From Pelethousia sp034928145 (GTDB lineage: Bacteria > Bacillota > Clostridia > Christensenellales > CAG-138), in contig JAYFPE010000045.1 of the NCBI GenBank assembly GCA_034928145.1, positions 1 to 51,390 on the forward strand: a stretch of 51,390 nt of DNA, read 5' to 3'. The notes below the pieces were generated by a model. That model saw only the letters and a list, made by a program, of their open reading frames with translations. It did not search any database and had not been told where the DNA came from. Each line of letters opens with the position of its first letter. Within the stretch, counting starts at the first letter, position 1. Shown here piece after piece: positions 36,251 to 45,490 of the stretch. A program made the translations under genes and the position numbers.

Positions 36251-38230
36251 TCAGAGCGCGCTGGGGCTCACCTGCTTTTCAAGCGAAAATTGGTTTGCAA
36301 GATCGCTGAGCATTTTTGCCTGTGCGGACATCTCCTGGCTTGTTGCGGAGTTTTCTTCAGCGGTGGCCGCGTTAGCCTGCACCACGTCGGATACTTGGGA
36401 AAGCCCCAGCATAATTTGTTCGATCGCTTCTGCCTGCTGGGTGGACGCTTGTCCAATTTTGCCAAAGCTCTCACTTACCTTGGTGGTTTTTATCCCGACC
36501 TCTTGGAAGATCTGCACGGTTTGTTCCGTTATTTCCGTTCCCTTCGCTACGGAGGTAACGGAAAGCTGCGTAAGCTCTCCTGTCTGCTTGGCTGCCTCAG
36601 CGGATTTTGCCGCAAGATTGCGGACTTCCTCGGCCACAACGGCAAACCCTTTACCCGCGGCTCCGGCGCGGGCCGCTTCAATGGCGGCGTTCAGCGCAAG
36701 AATATTCGTCTGGAATGCGATATCCTCGATAACCTTTGTGATATTGACAATTTGATTGGAGGAAGCGCCGATATTTTCCATTGCTTCGGTGAGCTGCTTC
36801 ATATGCGCAATGCCTGTGTTATACCCCGCCCCAACTTGCTCAAAATACGCCGCCGCCGTATTCACAATGGAGGCGTTTTCTATAGACTGCTCTGCAATTC
36901 TTTCAACGGAAGCACGCAGTTCCTGCAGCGCCGCAGCCTGCTCCGTGGAACCCTCCGCAAGGATCTGCGCCCCGCTCGAAACTTGCTCGGAGCCGCTGCT
37001 AACCTGCTCGGCTGCGGCATTAATTAAGGTAAGCATCTGGTTGAGCGAGGATGAAATTCCATCCAGGGCGCTTTTAATGGGCGCAAACCCGCCCATATAG
37101 TCTACCGAGCTGCTTACCGTGAAATCCTTATTCGCCATGGAGGTGAGGACGTGGCTAATATCCGAAATATACGTCTGCAAGCGGGCGATCATTTGGCCCA
37201 TGGCTTCGGCGAGGGTGGCAATTTCGTCCTTTTTTCCCCGGGTAATCCCCACATCCACATCCAAGCGGCCCTGCGCCAGCATGTTGGAGACGGATGTCAG
37301 CCTGAGCATAGGCTGCTTGATGTTCATGTTTATAAACTGTAGCATGATAAAAACGCAAGCCGCAAGAATTACCAGAACGGATATGCCCATGTGCGAGACG
37401 GAGGACATTGTGGCCATCATGGCGTCCGCCTTAGACAGGCCCACAAAAATCGCGCCGACAATATGGCCCTCGGTGTCGTACAGCGGATCATACTTGGTGA
37501 TATAATCTTCCCCCATAATGCTGTCGCTTCCAGAGTAGGATTCTCCCGCCTGCAAAACGGTTTTTGCGATCTCCTCGTTTAAGGGAAGGTCGAGCAGCCG
37601 TTCCCCGTTTTGCATAATGGTCGTGGCAATAGGCTCGGTTCCGGAGAACAAGGAAAGTTCCGTGTTGTGCAATGCCTTCAAATCATCCAGCAGGGGCAAG
37701 TTCTCAAAGGTGTAGCCTGTTACGACCGTTCCGATAATCGCGCCGCTTTGGCTAAAGATGGGCGTTCCGGTGCGGCAGGATAGCTTGACTAGGGCGCCCG
37801 GCTCGAGCGTGGTCGAGGTTTCTCCCTTTAGCGCCTTTTGCACATTCGACTGTTTGAGGATGCTATCCCCCAATTTGGCGGGCTCGTGCTGGCGGATCAC
37901 CACATCGCCTTTTGTGTCGGTAATGCTGATGGTATCCATTTTAAGGATTTGGTTTAGATCATCCAACACGGCTTTGAGCTCATTAAAATTGTTTTTCTCC
38001 ATGGCGTCAATAAGCCGATAGTTTTGCGCGATCGAGATCGCATTTTGCTTGGAATGCTCCAGCATATCCTCAATCGCGCCGCTCAGGTCGCTGGAGGCAG
38101 AGCTGACTCTCTCAAGGCTGACCTTTTCGTTATAGTTTGTGCTTTCCCAAATGCCGAGGCCGGCAATGCTCATAACAGAAACTATGATCATTGCGATGAC
38201 GAACACCAAGATCTTTACACTGATTTTCAC
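36251..38230 (-). CDS. Methyl-accepting chemotaxis protein
   Basis: This is a membrane chemoreceptor or MCP-like signalling protein, 659 residues from the GTG at 38230. GGAGG lies ten bases before that GTG; a TTG at 38239 is too close to the site. It has membrane segment 1 (about 5-27), an extracellular Cache-type sensor domain, membrane segment 2 (near 280), a HAMP segment, and the signalling hairpin with tip IEDIAFQTNILALNAAIEAA. No other chemotaxis or flagellar gene is in the window. Base composition looks less GC-rich than its neighbours. Confidence 0.92.
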   Translation of the reverse strand: MKISVKILVFVIAMIIVSVMSIAGLGIWESTNYNEKVSLERVSSASSDLSGAIEDMLEHSKQNAISIAQNYRLIDAMEKNNFNELKAVLDDLNQILKMDTISITDTKGDVVIRQHEPAKLGDSILKQSNVQKALKGETSTTLEPGALVKLSCRTGTPIFSQSGAIIGTVVTGYTFENLPLLDDLKALHNTELSLFSGTEPIATTIMQNGERLLDLPLNEEIAKTVLQAGESYSGSDSIMGEDYITKYDPLYDTEGHIVGAIFVGLSKADAMMATMSSVSHMGISVLVILAACVFIMLQFINMNIKQPMLRLTSVSNMLAQGRLDVDVGITRGKKDEIATLAEAMGQMIARLQTYISDISHVLTSMANKDFTVSSSVDYMGGFAPIKSALDGISSSLNQMLTLINAAAEQVSSGSEQVSSGAQILAEGSTEQAAALQELRASVERIAEQSIENASIVNTAAAYFEQVGAGYNTGIAHMKQLTEAMENIGASSNQIVNITKVIEDIAFQTNILALNAAIEAARAGAAGKGFAVVAEEVRNLAAKSAEAAKQTGELTQLSVTSVAKGTEITEQTVQIFQEVGIKTTKVSESFGKIGQASTQQAEAIEQIMLGLSQVSDVVQANAATAEENSATSQEMSAQAKMLSDLANQFSLEKQVSPSAL

Positions 38231-38239
38231 GTTTTTCAA

Positions 38240-38832
38240 ACCTCCACATTTTTATCTATAGGTATCCTAATTAATTTTCAAACAACGGATTTGGATCTTG
38301 GCAACGGGCCTGCGCTATGCCGCGGACGCGCTGCGCGGGTATCCACCCGCTTGTCAATCCAAAAAAACAGCATCTTTATGCGGTGCCGCTAAGGTGCTTG
38401 TTAATGATAGTTAAGAGCCCGGAACCCTGAACATATACCGGACGCCAAATTATAGCATATATTTCGCCGAGTTCCTATCTTTATCCCGTTTAAATAACAG
38501 AATCCGGCAATATAGTATTATCGTTAAAGCCCATAGATAAATTAAGCCGCCTGCTTGTTACGATGGGAAAATAGAGAGGATCCCGACAAAGTACCGTTTA
38601 GCTATCGTGCAAGCCAAAAAGGAATTGCCCGGCTTGATAGAATATATGCTTCCGTCATAAGCGCCGCAGGAAAACAAGGCTAATGGATGTAGCATCCGCT
38701 ATTTACAGACTCCAATCCCTTACCGCGGGAAAACAGGCTATTTGAATATACACTTAAGGCCGCCGTGCTGCCCTGGCTCGTTTTCCACTCCTGCAGGTTC
38801 TGTACGGCGGCCCTATGTAATAGTAGAAGTGT
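38240..38832. other. 593-bp gene-poor, AT-richer stretch
   Basis: I see no supported gene here. On the minus strand it holds a possible extended -10 promoter (TGC-TATAAT, TATAAT at 38449-38454) for the chemoreceptor, a small GCGGGT/ACCCGC hairpin at 38336-38351, and at its right end a long hairpin (GGCCGCCGT 38758-38766 with ACGGCGGCC 38804-38812) just after the stop of the 38833 gene, which may end that transcript although the T-run is weak. The middle could be the remains of a decayed gene, but I cannot show that. Confidence 0.5.
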
Positions 38833-39756
38833 TTAGTGTTCCGCCTCGGGCGGGCAATTGGCCGGGATGCGCTTGCCCTTGGGCACGCCGTCGTCGATGA
38901 GGATGCGGGCGGGCGGCTCGAGCAGCAGGGCGGGGTTATTCAGCAGGCGGCGCAGGTGCTTCATGGCGCTGGCATAATACTGACCGTCGCAAATGCGCTC
39001 ATCGGTGACGAATTTGAGGCCGATGAAGCGCTTTTCGAGGTGCTCGCCCTCGCGGTTGCTCATGCGCACCTTATGTTTGTTGCCCATGGCCAGGAACATG
39101 GAGCAGGTGCCGAATTCATATAGGTGGTGGTAGATGGGGCCGATGCCCAGCGAACCCACGTTGGTCAGGAAGGCGCTGCAATGGAAGGGGCTTACCCTAT
39201 TAATGGCCTTGGGCAGGAGGCCGATGCTGTCCAGCCTGAACATGGCCCAGATGGTGAAGCGCATGATCCAGGCGGGTATGTAGCCAAAGAAGCGGGCAAG
39301 TGCGTCCATGCCGTTCTTGGCTTCATCCATGATGTTCACGTTCACCAGGGCATTGACCTTGTTTACCACCTCGACGAGGGTATCCTCCGGCTCGAATTCG
39401 GGCTTGATCATGGTTTCTTCGTTCGAGAGCTTGCGCTTGATCATCAGCGAAATATTGATGTGGTTGCGGGCGTAGATCTTATTCCATACTACGAAGCGGT
39501 TAAGATAGGGCTTTTCCGCGAACATGCGCACCATGGCCGCCATCAGCACGTGCATAAAGGAGAGATCCGGCATATCTTCACGGTGCTCGCGGATGAATTC
39601 CTCCACAGACTCGAGGGAAATATTTTCTTCGAATAAATTCTGGGAGTCCATGCGGGTACGCATGATGAAGGGGATCACATTATATACGGCGTCCACATTG
39701 CGGATGCGCCAGCCGTCGTAACGGTCGAAAATGCCGCGCTTGAAATATTGCTTCAT
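38833..39756 (-). CDS. Stand-alone 2-oxoacid dehydrogenase E2-like acyltransferase-fold protein
   Basis: This 307-residue protein resembles the catalytic domain of E2 acyltransferases and chloramphenicol acetyltransferase, without lipoyl or E3-binding domains. The region SAFLTNVGSLGIGPIYHHLY matches the E2 core. The C-terminal motif that is normally H-x-x-x-D-G reads E-R-I-C-D-G, so the catalytic histidine is replaced by glutamate. Hence classical acyl transfer is doubtful. It is monocistronic with its own promoter; no E1 or E3 genes are nearby. GGAGGTATCATATCTTT precedes the ATG. Confidence 0.75.
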   Translation of the reverse strand: MKQYFKRGIFDRYDGWRIRNVDAVYNVIPFIMRTRMDSQNLFEENISLESVEEFIREHREDMPDLSFMHVLMAAMVRMFAEKPYLNRFVVWNKIYARNHINISLMIKRKLSNEETMIKPEFEPEDTLVEVVNKVNALVNVNIMDEAKNGMDALARFFGYIPAWIMRFTIWAMFRLDSIGLLPKAINRVSPFHCSAFLTNVGSLGIGPIYHHLYEFGTCSMFLAMGNKHKVRMSNREGEHLEKRFIGLKFVTDERICDGQYYASAMKHLRRLLNNPALLLEPPARILIDDGVPKGKRIPANCPPEAEH

Positions 39757-39796
39757 AAAGATATGATACCTCCATAGATTCGGTTTCCTTGTGGCT

Positions 39797-39825
39797 ATTC
39801 TAGCATGTTTCTACACAATGCACAA
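39797..39825 (-). promoter_or_regulatory. Promoter of the E2-like gene
   Basis: On the minus strand TTGTGC (39820-39825), 17 bases, TAGAAT (39797-39802). Confidence 0.7.
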
Positions 39826-39892
39826 TGTGAAAAGAATGTGACGGCTGGATTCTTTTTAATAGAAATAGGCTAATTTTTTTGCGTTAGATATC

Positions 39893-39921
39893 TGTACAAA
39901 TCCGTTTCAATATAGTATGAT
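39893..39921 (+). promoter_or_regulatory. Possible promoter of thrC
   Basis: TGTACA (39893-39898), 17 bases, TATGAT (39916-39921) within AT-rich DNA. The -35 box is imperfect. Confidence 0.4.
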
Positions 39922-39979
39922 GATACAAACATAGCAAAAAGTTTTTGTCTACTGCTAATTTTTTGTAAGAGGTCTTGAG

Positions 39980-41209
39980 ATGCAGCATATTCTGGGTTAT
40001 ACGTGCACCATCTGTGGTGCGGAACTACCTTATACGGAGCGCATGACCTGCCCCCATTGCGGGGAAAAGGGCATTTTGGATATCATTTTCGATTATACGT
40101 ATATCAAAAAGCACCTGCTCTCCCGCGAGGGCCTGGCGAACTGCCGCGATAACAGCATGTGGCGCTATAAGGCGCTGATGCCCCTTAAAGACCGCGACTT
40201 TTCGCCTTTTTTGCGCGTGGGCTGGACGCCGCTTTATCCCTCCAACCGGCTGGGCGAGGAGCTGGGCATAAAGCTCTATATCAAAGACGACGGGCTTAAC
40301 CCCACCGCCTCCCTCAAAGACCGGGCCAGTGGCGTGGCCGTGGCCAAGGCCGTGGAGCTGGGCTACGATACAATCGCCTGCTCTTCCACGGGCAACGCGG
40401 CTTCCTCCTGCGCCGGCAATGCCGCCCGCATGGGGGTGAAAACGGTGATCTTCGTGCCTGGCCGCGCGCCGGAAGGCAAGGTGGCCCAACTGATGATTTT
40501 CGGGGCCAAGGTGGTCTCCGTGCAGGGGGATTATAAAGCCACCTTTGATCTGAGCAAGGCCGCTATCGATAAATACGGCTGGTATAACCGAAACGCCGGC
40601 ATTAACCCCATCCTCACCGAGGGCAAAAAGACCGTAGCGCTGGAGATTGCCGAGCAGCTCTCTTGGCAGCCGACGGACTGGGTGGCCTGCTCCGTGGGCG
40701 ATGGCTGCACCATCGGCGGCGTATATAACGGCTTCCACGATCTTTATGAATTGGGATTCATCGAGCGCATCCCCAAGATTTTGGGCGTGCAGTCCACCGG
40801 CTGCTGCCCCTTTGTAGACGCGGCGCGCGAGGGCCGCGAGCTCATGCCCACAGAGGAAAACACCTTGGCGGATTCCATCGCCGTAGGCGTGCCCCGCAAC
40901 CCGCGAAAAGCGCTGAGGGCTGTATCCGCTTCGGGCGGCGCCTGGATCAGCGTTCGCGACGAACAAATTCTGGATACCATGCGCCTGTTGGGCCGTACCG
41001 AGGGCGTCTTTGGTGAACCCGCGGGCGTTACGGCTACGGCGGGCGTGCGCGAGGCTGTGGCGCAGGGCATTATCAAGCCCGGGGAGTCCGTAACCACCAT
41101 CAGCACGGGCAGCGGGCTTAAGGATGTAAAAAATGCGCTCAAGGCTGCGGGCAGGCCTACGCCCTGTGAGCCTAGCCTTGCGGCACTGGAGAGAAGTGGA
41201 ATTCTGTAA
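39980..41209 (+). CDS. thrC: Threonine synthase with N-terminal zinc ribbon
   Basis: It converts O-phosphohomoserine to threonine with PLP. The 409-residue protein has a zinc ribbon (Cys9, Cys12, Cys24, Cys27) followed by the fold-type II PLP domain; the Schiff-base lysine is Lys113 in TASLKDRASG, and the phosphate-binding SSTGNAASSCAGNA and GSGLKDVKNAL segments are visible. The start has a modest AGAGG site. It is monocistronic; no hom or thrB is nearby. A different pyridoxal lyase is less likely, since the order of motifs fits threonine synthase. Confidence 0.93.
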   Translation: MQHILGYTCTICGAELPYTERMTCPHCGEKGILDIIFDYTYIKKHLLSREGLANCRDNSMWRYKALMPLKDRDFSPFLRVGWTPLYPSNRLGEELGIKLYIKDDGLNPTASLKDRASGVAVAKAVELGYDTIACSSTGNAASSCAGNAARMGVKTVIFVPGRAPEGKVAQLMIFGAKVVSVQGDYKATFDLSKAAIDKYGWYNRNAGINPILTEGKKTVALEIAEQLSWQPTDWVACSVGDGCTIGGVYNGFHDLYELGFIERIPKILGVQSTGCCPFVDAAREGRELMPTEENTLADSIAVGVPRNPRKALRAVSASGGAWISVRDEQILDTMRLLGRTEGVFGEPAGVTATAGVREAVAQGIIKPGESVTTISTGSGLKDVKNALKAAGRPTPCEPSLAALERSGIL

Positions 41210-41241
41210 TTTATATACGCCGTGTATGATATCTAACGGCC

Positions 41242-41270
41242 TTGTCAACGACTGCTATATATGATACGAT
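41242..41270 (+). promoter_or_regulatory. Promoter of the BMP transporter operon
   Basis: TTGTCA (41242-41247), 17 bases, TACGAT (41265-41270) with TGA upstream as an extended -10. A 120-base leader follows, ending in TAAGGAGG. Confidence 0.65.
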
Positions 41271-41389
41271 AAGCTTTGTTCTGCTGAGCGGTATATTCGG
41301 ATCCCCTTCGGCCCCAGCGGAGATTAATGGTTGCTATGCCTGCAAAGGCGTAAAAATAACGCAACAAAAAATCTAAGGAGGATTACCAA

Positions 41390-42667
41390 ATGAAGAAGTA
41401 TCTTGCAATCGCATTGACGCTTGTAATGGTTCTCACCATGGTAGCCTGCGCCAGCACGCCCGCCGCAGAGCCGGCTGCCGAGCCCGCTGCCCCCGCCGCA
41501 GAGCCCGCGGCTGAGCCCGCAGCTGAGCCCGCCGCCGAGCCCGCCGCCACAGGGGGCAAGCCGCGAGTCGGCGTCATCCTGGTGCACGACGAGAACTCGG
41601 GCTACGATCTGGCGCATATCGAAGGCATCAAGGGTGCTATGTCCACCCTGGGCATCGCGGATAGCGAGGTCGTTTTCAAGTATAACATCCCCGAGGATGA
41701 GACCTGCTACGATACCGCCGTGGATCTTGCCGAGCAGGGCTGCGAGATCATCTTCTCCGACAGCTATGGCCATCAGTCCCACATGATGGCTGCCGCCGCC
41801 GAATATCCCGACGTCACTTTCGTGGCTTGCACCGGCGATACCGCTGCCCTCGAGCCTGTGGATAACGTGGCCAACATGTTCCCCTTCACCTTCCAGAGCC
41901 GCTATGTTTCCGGTGTTGTGGCCGGCATGAAGCTCAAGGAGCTGATGGATGCTGGCACCGTAAAAGACCCCCACGTAGGTTATGTAGGCGCTTATCCCTA
42001 TGCGGAAGTGGTCTCCGGCTACACCGCCTTCTTCCTTGGCATCCGCAGCATCGTACCGGAAGCCTACATGGATGTGCAGTATACCAACTCTTGGTATGAT
42101 CCGGTCGCCGAGGGCGAAGCTGCTCGTGCGCTGATCGGTAAGGGCTGCGTCATCATTGGCCAGCACGCCGACTCCACCGGCGCTCCCTCCGAGGTTCAGG
42201 CCCAACTGGATGCCGGCAAGGTCGCCTACAGCGTAGGCTACAACATCGACATGCTCTCCGTGGCCCCCAAGGCCGCGCTGACTTCCGCCCAGAACAACTG
42301 GGTCGCCCTCTACACCCCCACCCTCGACAAGTTCCTCAAGGGTGAAGCCATTCCCAAGGACCTGGCCCTGGGCTATGCCGACGACGCCGTGATGATCTCC
42401 GCCCTGGGCGAGAGCTGTGCGGCCGGCACCGCCGAGAAGGTGGCCGAGGTTATCGCCGGCCTCAAGGATGGTTCCGTGCAGGTGTTTGATACCGCCAACT
42501 TCACCGTGAAGGGCGAGAAGATCACCACCTATGCCTGGCAGGATACCGATGGCGACTTCGTGGGCGATAGCGGCGAAGCCATCGTGGACGGCATCTTCCA
42601 GGAGTCCGTATTCCGCAGCGCGCCGTATTTCGGCCTGCGCATCGACGGCATTACCGAACTCAACTAA
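41390..42667 (+). CDS. BMP-family ABC transporter substrate-binding lipoprotein
   Basis: This is the extracytoplasmic binding protein of a nucleoside importer (BmpA/PnrA family), 425 residues. Lipobox MVAC with Cys20, then an Ala/Pro/Glu repeat linker to about residue 53, then the two-lobed binding domain starting KPRVGVILVHDENSGYDLAH. The conserved GDTA and RYVSGVVAGMK-like segments are present. AAGGAGG precedes the ATG. ATPase and two permeases follow in the same direction. Confidence 0.93.
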   Translation: MKKYLAIALTLVMVLTMVACASTPAAEPAAEPAAPAAEPAAEPAAEPAAEPAATGGKPRVGVILVHDENSGYDLAHIEGIKGAMSTLGIADSEVVFKYNIPEDETCYDTAVDLAEQGCEIIFSDSYGHQSHMMAAAAEYPDVTFVACTGDTAALEPVDNVANMFPFTFQSRYVSGVVAGMKLKELMDAGTVKDPHVGYVGAYPYAEVVSGYTAFFLGIRSIVPEAYMDVQYTNSWYDPVAEGEAARALIGKGCVIIGQHADSTGAPSEVQAQLDAGKVAYSVGYNIDMLSVAPKAALTSAQNNWVALYTPTLDKFLKGEAIPKDLALGYADDAVMISALGESCAAGTAEKVAEVIAGLKDGSVQVFDTANFTVKGEKITTYAWQDTDGDFVGDSGEAIVDGIFQESVFRSAPYFGLRIDGITELN

Positions 42668-42679
42668 GCGTTTACCCGC

Positions 42680-42709
42680 AGGGGAGAAGCGGCTTGCCGC
42701 TTCTCCCCT
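42680..42709 (+). terminator. Hairpin between binding protein and ATPase genes
   Basis: GGGGAGAAGCGG (42680-42691) pairs with CCGCTTCTCCCC around CTTG, without a clear T-run. In such operons a hairpin after the binding-protein gene commonly keeps that message in excess over the membrane parts. Confidence 0.7.
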
Positions 42710-42836
42710 CCTTTCAAAGGTTGTGCTACCGGTCGGCTCCCCTTTCTCACGGCCGGGAGCAGCTTCATCCATATCAATTCCATACAACGACATGCCGCGG
42801 CCCTGGCCGCGCGCATCATCAGAAAGGACGCTTGCT

Positions 42837-44372
42837 TTGGAAACCCGAAAAGCGATTCACATGGTGGATATCACCAAAACCTTCGGCGAGGTTGTGGCCA
42901 ACGATAAGGTCTGCCTGGATATCCATCCCGGCGAGATCCTGGCGCTGCTGGGGGAAAACGGCAGCGGCAAGACTACCCTTATGAACATGCTCTCCGGCAT
43001 CTATCTGCCGGAAGGCGGCCGCATCTGCGTGAACGACAATACCGAGGTGATCCGCTGTCCCCGCGATGCTTTTAACTTGGGCATCGGCATGATCCATCAG
43101 CATTTCAAGCTGGTAGATGTGCTCACCGCCGCGGAAAACATCGTGCTGGGCCTCAATGAGCATAAGCTCGTCGACCTGAAAAACGTGCGTATCCAGGTGA
43201 AGGATATATGCGACCGCTACGGCTTCGTGGTGGAGCCGGATAAAAAGGTTTATGATATGTCCGTTTCGGAAAAGCAAACCCTTGAAATCGTCAAGGTGCT
43301 TTACCGCGGGGCGGACATCCTGATCTTAGATGAACCCACGGCCGTGCTTACGCCGCAGGAAACGGAAAAGCTCTTTGCCGTGATGCGAAATATGAAAGCC
43401 GATGGGAAATCCATCGTCATTATCACCCACAAGCTGCACGAGGTGATGGAGATATCCGATCGGGTGGCGGTTTTGCGCCGGGGTAAGTTTATTGGCGATA
43501 TCAATACGGCGGATACCAACCCCCAGCAGCTCACCGATATGATGGTGGGCCGTGCGGTCTCCCTCAATATCGATCGACCCGAGCCGAAAGAACCGGTGGA
43601 GCGCCTGTTTGTGCAAAACCTCACCGTGCTGGATGCGGACGGCGTCAAGCGGCTGGATAATGTATCCTTCACCGCCTATGGCGGAGAGATACTGGGCATC
43701 GCCGGCATTACGGGAAGCGGACAAAGGGAGCTGCTCGAGGCCATCGCCGGCCTGCAAAACATCGGGGCCGGCAGCTCCATCCGTTTTATGCCGCCCGGCA
43801 AAGAAGAGGTAGAGCTGGTGGGCAAGAGCCCCCTGGATATCTACAACCTTGGCGTGGGCCTGGCCTTCGTGCCCGAGGATCGCTTCGGCATGGGTTTGGT
43901 GGGCTCCATGGACTTATCCGATAACGTGATGCTGCGCAGCTACAAGAGCGGTAAATCCGCCTTTACGGACCGCAAGACACCCAGGGCCCTGGCCCAAAGG
44001 ATCGTGGATGAGCTCGAGGTTGTCACGCCCAGCCTCAACATCCCCCTGCGCCGCCTCTCGGGCGGCAATGTGCAAAAGGTGCTGGTGGGCCGCGAGATCG
44101 CCTCCGAGCCTTCCCTGCTGATGAGCGCCTACGCCGTACGCGGCCTGGATATCAATACCTCTTACACCATCTACCGCCTTTTGAACGAGCAAAAGGCGCG
44201 GGGCGCGGCCGTGATATACGTGGGCGAAGATTTGGACGTGCTGCTGGAGCTATGCGACCGGATCCTGGTGCTGTGCGCGGGCAAGGTGAGCGGCATCGTA
44301 GATGGCCGCGCTGCCAAAAAGGAAGAGGTCGGCCTGCTGATGACGCACCTGGGAGAGGAGGCAAAGGCATGA
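42837..44372 (+). CDS. BMP-type ABC transporter ATP-binding protein (two ABC domains)
   Basis: This 511-residue tandem ATPase is of the RbsA/NupA type. The first domain has Walker A GENGSGKTTL, Walker B ILILDEPTAVLTP. The second has the degenerate P-loop GITGSGQRE normal for this family, but its Walker B region reads LLMSAYAVRGLDI, lacking the usual Pro-Thr before Arg-Gly-Leu-Asp. The TTG at 42837 is chosen because AGAAAGGA lies eight bases upstream and it gives the family length; the open frame extends further upstream without support. It overlaps the first permease gene by four bases. Confidence 0.92.
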   Translation: METRKAIHMVDITKTFGEVVANDKVCLDIHPGEILALLGENGSGKTTLMNMLSGIYLPEGGRICVNDNTEVIRCPRDAFNLGIGMIHQHFKLVDVLTAAENIVLGLNEHKLVDLKNVRIQVKDICDRYGFVVEPDKKVYDMSVSEKQTLEIVKVLYRGADILILDEPTAVLTPQETEKLFAVMRNMKADGKSIVIITHKLHEVMEISDRVAVLRRGKFIGDINTADTNPQQLTDMMVGRAVSLNIDRPEPKEPVERLFVQNLTVLDADGVKRLDNVSFTAYGGEILGIAGITGSGQRELLEAIAGLQNIGAGSSIRFMPPGKEEVELVGKSPLDIYNLGVGLAFVPEDRFGMGLVGSMDLSDNVMLRSYKSGKSAFTDRKTPRALAQRIVDELEVVTPSLNIPLRRLSGGNVQKVLVGREIASEPSLLMSAYAVRGLDINTSYTIYRLLNEQKARGAAVIYVGEDLDVLLELCDRILVLCAGKVSGIVDGRAAKKEEVGLLMTHLGEEAKA

Positions 44373-45490
44373 AAAAGACAGAACGCAACTGCAACCCCGA
44401 GCCTTTCGTGCGCATTTCCAAGCGTGGCGTGGTGATGCCGCTGTGGAAATCCCTGGGCATACGCGCGATCGCGTTGGCCGCGGCGCTGATTGTTTGCGCA
44501 ATCTTGATTTTTGCCATCGTTAAGCTCAACCCCATAAAGGTTTACGGCGCCATGTTTGAAGGCGCTTTCGGCACCAATAAGCGCATGTGGGTTACCATCC
44601 GCGATATGATGATGCTGCTGTGCATTGCCATCGGCCTTGCCCCGGCTTTCCGGATGCGATTTTGGAACATCGGCGCGGAAGGACAGATTCTGGCCGGCGG
44701 CATCGTTTCCGCGGCTTGCATGATCTACCTGAGCAAATCCATGGCCACCATACCCATGATGATCCTGATGCTGTGCCTGAGCGTTGTGGCGGGCGGCATA
44801 TGGGGTTTCATTCCGGGCTGGTTCAAGGCCAAGTGGAATACAAACGAAACCCTTTTTACCCTGATGATGAACTACATCGCCATTCAGATCACCGCCTATT
44901 TTGTGGCCCTATGGGAAAACCCTGTCGGCTCCAATACCGTGGGCGTGATCAATTCCAAAACCAAGATCGGTTGGTTCCCGGAGGTTTTCGGCCAGGCCTA
45001 CGCGCTCAATGTGATCCTGGTGCTGGCCCTGGCTGTGGGCATGTTTATATATCTGCGCTACAGTAAGCACGGCTATGAGGTCGCCGTCGTGGGCGAGAGC
45101 GAGAATACCGCCCGCTACGCGGCCATCAACGTGCCTAAGGTAATCATGCGTACCATGTTTCTCTCGGGCGCGCTGTGCGGCATCGCCGGCTTCCTCGCCG
45201 TATCCGGCGCAAGCCATACCATTTCCACCAGCACCGCGGGCGGCCGCGGCTTTACAGCCATCATCGTGTCCTGGCTGGCCAAATTCAATTCCTTTGTGAT
45301 GATCCCCATCGCCGCGCTGCTGGTGTTCCTCGATAAGGGCGCAATCGAGATCGCTTCGCGCTACAACCTCAACAACCACGTTTCCAACATGCTGACGGGC
45401 ATCATCCTGTTCTTCATCCTGGGAAGCGAGTTTTTCATCAATTATCAGGTCCGCTTCCGGGGCGGCAAGCATAAGGAGGTACAGGCATGA
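44369..45490 (+). CDS. BMP-type ABC transporter permease 1
   Basis: This 373-residue permease has about nine membrane segments, related to RbsC/NupB. Recognisable are RMRFWNIGAEGQILAGGI and NETLFTLMMNYIAIQIT. The ATG at 44369 overlaps the ATPase stop (ATGA), with GAGAGGAGG upstream. The stop overlaps the second permease in the same way. Confidence 0.93.
   Translation: MKKTERNCNPEPFVRISKRGVVMPLWKSLGIRAIALAAALIVCAILIFAIVKLNPIKVYGAMFEGAFGTNKRMWVTIRDMMMLLCIAIGLAPAFRMRFWNIGAEGQILAGGIVSAACMIYLSKSMATIPMMILMLCLSVVAGGIWGFIPGWFKAKWNTNETLFTLMMNYIAIQITAYFVALWENPVGSNTVGVINSKTKIGWFPEVFGQAYALNVILVLALAVGMFIYLRYSKHGYEVAVVGESENTARYAAINVPKVIMRTMFLSGALCGIAGFLAVSGASHTISTSTAGGRGFTAIIVSWLAKFNSFVMIPIAALLVFLDKGAIEIASRYNLNNHVSNMLTGIILFFILGSEFFINYQVRFRGGKHKEVQA

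Noticed and set aside
38240..38450. A cyclic-di-GMP riboswitch in the chemoreceptor leader
   Set aside because: I looked for the conserved aptamer segments on the minus strand and did not find them.
39757..39979. A T-box or threonine attenuator before thrC
   Set aside because: No T-box sequence, threonine-rich leader peptide or terminator/antiterminator pair is visible in this AT-rich gap.
40025..41248. A 407-codon minus-strand frame opposite thrC
   Set aside because: Antisense shadow of threonine synthase, no family resemblance.
41324..42793. A 489-codon minus-strand frame opposite the BMP lipoprotein gene
   Set aside because: Its Gly/Ser-rich low-complexity end mirrors the Ala/Pro/Glu linker of the real gene; no independent evidence.
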